Origin: an uncultured Clostridia bacterium
Lineage (GTDB): Bacteria; Bacillota; Clostridia; Christensenellales; UBA1242
Assembly: GCA_934776915.1 (NCBI GenBank)
Contig: CAKVNA010000032.1
Span: 1-8,374 of the forward strand
Length of the DNA stretch: 8,374 nucleotides
Reading direction: 5' to 3'
Below, piece by piece: positions 6,045-8,374 of the stretch. Below the pieces are notes generated by a model, which searched no databases, was not told the origin of the DNA, and saw only the letters and a program-made list of their open reading frames with translations. Each line of letters begins with the position of its first letter. The stretch's first letter is position 1. The position numbers were made by a program, and so were the translations under genes.

Positions 6045-6122
6045 ATCATTCAGCCTTTAGCACCTTGCATAAGCAGGTTGCTGTGTGGTCAACGGGGCTG
6101 TCCCTCGCACACTCTCTATGGA
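6041..6122 (-). promoter_or_regulatory. SAM-I-type riboswitch aptamer, lacking P4
   Basis: Binds S-adenosylmethionine and turns metK off. Conserved SAM-I blocks occur in order on the minus strand: AGAGAG (6117-6112), CGAGGGACAGCCCCGTTGAC (6107-6088), AGCAACC (6082-6076) and AAGGTGCTAAA (6066-6056). P1 is UCCAU (6122-6118) with AUGGG (6046-6042). P2 is GUGUG (6112-6108) with CACAC (6087-6083), then GGG with CCC around the loop ACAGC, with the kink-turn-like GUUGA on the 3' side. P3 is CCUGC (6077-6073) with GCAAGG (6068-6063), one bulged A. The P2 loop CAGC (6100-6097) pairs with GCUG (6054-6051) right after the GGTGCTAAA block, which is the family's pseudoknot with changed bases that keep pairing. 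Only four bases separate the pseudoknot strand from P1, so there is no room for the P4 helix of classical SAM-I; this resembles SAM-IV or SAM-I/IV variants. Confidence 0.9.
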
Positions 6123-6128
6123 TATTTT

Positions 6129-6158
6129 ACTATAACACACGGCAACAAAGGTTGTCAA
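6129..6158 (-). promoter_or_regulatory. Sigma-A-type promoter of the metK transcript
   Basis: A consensus TTGACA at 6158-6153 and TATAGT (5 of 6) at 6134-6129, spacer 18 nt. The predicted transcription start is at about 6122-6124, immediately at the 5' strand of aptamer P1, so the riboswitch is at the very 5' end of the RNA. Confidence 0.8.
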
Positions 6159-6223
6159 CCAATTTTTCAGATTTTCACACTTTTTACACTATTTTTTAGT
6201 AAAATATACACATTTTTTGCAAA

Positions 6224-6257
6224 ATATAAAAAAACTACACTTTTGAGGTGTAGTTTT
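6224..6257 (-). terminator. Intrinsic terminator of the MoxR/VWA operon
   Basis: On the minus strand AAAACTACAC (6257-6248) pairs perfectly with GTGTAGTTTT (6240-6231) over a 7-nt loop, followed by more T (TTTATATTTT). It starts 6 nt after the stop codon of the VWA gene and insulates the operon from the metK promoter. Confidence 0.85.
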
Positions 6258-6263
6258 CTTGTT

Positions 6264-7901
6264 CTATCTTTCAAAATTCATTTCGTCTTGTTGTTCATTT
6301 GGAGAGATGTAGTTTTGTGTGTTGGTTGTAAGGTTTGTGTTTTGCAAGTTGTCCAACGCTTCTTCTGAAACTTGGATAACTTTGCCCAATGGTGGGTCAA
6401 AATTTCTATTTCCATACACAAGCCAAATGACACTTGCTAGGTATTTATAGTCTTTTGTTAGTTTGTCGTAGCCGTCTGTAAAGACAATTTTGTTGACTTT
6501 TGGGTCTTTTGAAAAGGCGAGGACTGCGTTGTTGAAGTTTGTTCCGCCACCACCGTCTATTCTGAAGTTGTCAATGTCGGATATTTTCTTAATTTCCACA
6601 AAAGGAAGATGAACATCATCGTCAAAAGTCGCGACTTTGATTTTTGATTGTTTCGCAAGAGGTTTTAATGCTCGCAAGAACTGCATAACAAGTTTGTTTG
6701 AAACAGAGCCTGATGTGTCTAGCAAGACTTCTGTTACTGACTCCTCGTCAACTTCAAACTCCTCCAAGCGATAGGCATAATTGTTTTCGGCAATGGACCT
6801 GCGTTGTGACCAAACTGTTTCACTCTTTTCGAGTTCTCGCCTAAGAAGAACTTTCCAATCTACAATGTTGCTCCCTTCGCCAACTTTGCCAAATACTTCT
6901 CTGTTTTTCGTTGCAATTTGAGATTTCACTTTTTCAAAAGCATTTTGCATACGCCCAATTTTTTGCTCTCTATTCTTTTGAAATTCTGCTTTTTCGTTTA
7001 TTATTTCATTTGCGTCTGCTGTGTTTTTTCTTGTTTCGCTAACATTTTTGCCATGCCCTGCAGTTTGTGAGTTAGGGTTAGTTTGGTCACCCTCTGGGTT
7101 TTCATTTTCAACTTCATCGCTTTCGTCTTTAGTCTTATCTTCACTTGGCTTTGATGTATCTTCTGATGTATCTTCTGATGTATCTTCTATTTTATCTTTC
7201 TTAAGTGTTTTATCTTTGCCATCATTGCCACTTTCAGAATTTGCTTTGTCATTGTTTTTCTTGCCGCTTTTGCCTTGTGGGTCACCGCTTTCAGTTTTCT
7301 CGTTGTTTTTGCCCCACATGGAGTGGTCGTCGTTGCATTTGCCAGTGATTTTTAACTTTTGTTTTTTATTTCCCTTTTGCTTGTTGTCATTTTGTCCAGC
7401 ACCGCCGCTGTTGTTGTCTGACGGATCGCCCGAGCCGTCACCGCCATCGTTTGATGGGTCGTTTTGCTCGTCTTTATCCTTTTCTGGGTCGTAGATAAGG
7501 TTATATAATTCCTCAGATGTGAAGTTCAACGCTCCTTCAACTCGAACGATGTCATCTGCTCCTTTCAACCCGTCACGTTCAAGATTTGCATTTATGATTG
7601 CGTCTGTGGCTATGTTCCAGGTTTCTTTATCTCTCTCTTTTCCATTTTTGTCAAATTGTCTTTCGTGATGTCTAAACTTTATGTGCATGACCTCATGAGC
7701 AAGGTCAAAAAGAAGGACATCTTCTGGCTGACTTTTGAAGTAATTAGGGGAGAAAAATATTTTCTTTCCGTCAGTGGCAGCGGTATCATATTTAAGATTG
7801 TTTTTAAATTCAATTTCAATGTTTTCAATTTGAGAAGCAAATCTTGGATATTTAACAATCAATTTTTTTCTCAAAACATCAAGGTCTTTTTGCTCTGGCA
7901 T
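6264..7901 (-). CDS. DUF2201-type protein: metallopeptidase-like domain plus VWA/MIDAS domain
   Basis: A 545-residue soluble protein of the DUF2201 (VWA-like) family. The N-terminal domain (about 1-135) contains HEVMH at 69-73, an HExxH zinc motif, with Asp100 in WNIATDAIIN as the probable third ligand. Residues about 138-295 are a Lys/Asp/Ser/Gly-rich, probably disordered linker. It is interrupted by DDHSMWGK (191-198), which resembles a conserved island of this family. From 300 come a coiled, basic helical stretch and WKVLLRREL (349-357), then a VWA fold with a full MIDAS: Asp395-Thr-Ser397-Gly-Ser399, Thr454 in GGGGTNF, and Asp476 in FTDGYD. The start is ATG at 7901 with AAGGAG 6 nt upstream. 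It follows the MoxR-like ATPase by 19 nt in one operon; such ATPase/VWA pairs act as chaperone-like or metal-insertion machines on other proteins. The target is unknown. The linker carries a three-copy 12-bp repeat. Confidence 0.88.
   Translation of the reverse strand: MPEQKDLDVLRKKLIVKYPRFASQIENIEIEFKNNLKYDTAATDGKKIFFSPNYFKSQPEDVLLFDLAHEVMHIKFRHHERQFDKNGKERDKETWNIATDAIINANLERDGLKGADDIVRVEGALNFTSEELYNLIYDPEKDKDEQNDPSNDGGDGSGDPSDNNSGGAGQNDNKQKGNKKQKLKITGKCNDDHSMWGKNNEKTESGDPQGKSGKKNNDKANSESGNDGKDKTLKKDKIEDTSEDTSEDTSKPSEDKTKDESDEVENENPEGDQTNPNSQTAGHGKNVSETRKNTADANEIINEKAEFQKNREQKIGRMQNAFEKVKSQIATKNREVFGKVGEGSNIVDWKVLLRRELEKSETVWSQRRSIAENNYAYRLEEFEVDEESVTEVLLDTSGSVSNKLVMQFLRALKPLAKQSKIKVATFDDDVHLPFVEIKKISDIDNFRIDGGGGTNFNNAVLAFSKDPKVNKIVFTDGYDKLTKDYKYLASVIWLVYGNRNFDPPLGKVIQVSEEALDNLQNTNLTTNTQNYISPNEQQDEMNFER
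7152..7187. repeat. Three perfect tandem 12-bp repeats inside the VWA gene
   Basis: TGATGTATCTTC occurs three times without change. On the coding strand the units give EDTS three times (residues 239-250) in the disordered linker. Because the unit is a multiple of three, gain or loss of a copy keeps the frame. Confidence 0.95.
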
Positions 7902-7920
7902 ATTTTTCTCCTTTTCTTAA

Positions 7921-8374
7921 TTATTTTTCCATATTTTCTTGGCAAATTTCATCAAATCTCATTTCGTCCATTGCTTGAAGTTCGGCAATATATTCCTTTC
8001 TTGCCTCATCATTGCCCGCCCAAAGAATGTCATACAAACTGACATATTCCGAGTCGCAAAAGGCTCTGACGAATATTCTGCATTTTTCCACTTCGTCCAT
8101 GTTGGCGGCAAGAAGACTGCTCATTGTGGCAAATCTTTCGTTTGCGTTTTGTGGCAAGTCTTTTGCATCAAATTCGCCCGACATAACCTCGTCAACTGTC
8201 AGCGTTGGAACATTGTAGAAGTCGTAGAACTCCTTTGCCCACGACTCACGAAGTTTGCTTTCAAGTGACCATTCGAGGATATTTTCAACATTTTTCCCCT
8301 TATATTTTCCTTCTTTCAAGTTCTTTTCAAAGGCGTAAAGAGTGTTTGAAACAGACACCCAGCCACGAGGGTCG
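7921..8374 (-). CDS. MoxR-like AAA+ ATPase, C-terminal part (5' end outside window)
   Basis: The frame is open from the window edge to the TAA at 7921, giving 150 residues of the C-terminal region. It begins DPRGWVSVSNTLYAFEKNLK. The PR-x-W followed by a helix is the sensor-2/lid signature of MoxR-family AAA+ ATPases, so the Walker A and B motifs should lie beyond 8374. The remainder is an acidic helical tail with no further recognisable motif, longer than a minimal MoxR lid. A GTG at 8358 could be mistaken for a start, but it lies within the conserved PRGWVSVSN run and lacks a ribosome binding site. The DUF2201/VWA gene follows 19 nt after its stop. This is the usual order (ATPase first, VWA protein second) for MoxR-type operons, and it supports the call. 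The role is ATP-driven remodelling together with the VWA partner; the substrate is unknown. Confidence 0.75.
   Translation of the reverse strand, partial: DPRGWVSVSNTLYAFEKNLKEGKYKGKNVENILEWSLESKLRESWAKEFYDFYNVPTLTVDEVMSGEFDAKDLPQNANERFATMSSLLAANMDEVEKCRIFVRAFCDSEYVSLYDILWAGNDEARKEYIAELQAMDEMRFDEICQENMEK

Noticed and set aside
5951..6049. A 33-codon N-terminal extension of metK from an ATG at 6049
   Set aside because: It lies within the aptamer, terminator and leader RNA and has no ribosome binding site, whereas the ATG at 5950 has GGAG at the right distance.
7021..7494. A plus-strand open frame of 157 codons opposite the VWA linker
   Set aside because: Its Ser/Phe/Leu/Pro-rich product is what the complement of a Lys/Glu/Asp/Ser-rich linker gives; the minus-strand frame has recognised domains on both sides.

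Overview
The window looks like an AT-rich chromosomal segment of a Bacillota (Firmicutes), probably an uncultured Clostridia-like lineage. The grounds are low G+C, Lys/Asn/Phe-rich proteins, strong GGAG-type ribosome binding sites, intrinsic hairpin-plus-U terminators and a SAM-I-type riboswitch. TGA is used as a normal stop, so a Mycoplasma-type code is excluded. The taxonomic call is inference; no rRNA or marker gene is present.

Layout. 1-636 (-): 5' part of cmk (cytidylate kinase), cut by the window edge, with its own promoter. 637-778: divergent promoter region. 779-1984 (+): deoD-type purine nucleoside phosphorylase, apparently on a leaderless transcript, followed after 21 nt by a small two-TM protein with a zinc ribbon. 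2104-3060 (+): PAP2-family membrane phosphatase, closed by an intrinsic terminator. 3237-4421 (+): a two-gene unit made of a signal-less double DUF11-repeat protein and a small holin-like membrane protein, ending in a bidirectional terminator shared with the convergent metK. 4598-5950 (-): metK (S-adenosylmethionine synthetase) with an unusual extra N-terminal domain of about 90 residues. Its leader (5951-6158) holds a promoter, a compact SAM-I-like aptamer without P4 and a competing antiterminator/terminator. 6224-8374 (-): an operon of a MoxR-like AAA+ ATPase (C-terminal part only) and a DUF2201-type protein that joins an HExxH metallopeptidase-like domain to a VWA/MIDAS domain, ending in a strong terminator.

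How the genes relate. cmk and deoD are divergent nucleotide-salvage genes. metK is predicted to be feedback-controlled by its own product through the riboswitch. The MoxR ATPase and VWA protein form the classic chaperone-like pair in which the ATPase works with a MIDAS partner. The DUF11/holin pair is the least explained unit: a secreted-type repeat protein with no export signal sits beside a gene for a phage-like membrane-permeabilising protein.

The items most worth a second look are the MetK N-terminal fusion together with its divergent active-site motif, the P4-less SAM riboswitch, the DUF11/holin pair, and the leaderless deoD. No CRISPR array, tRNA, rRNA, insertion sequence or integrase was seen.
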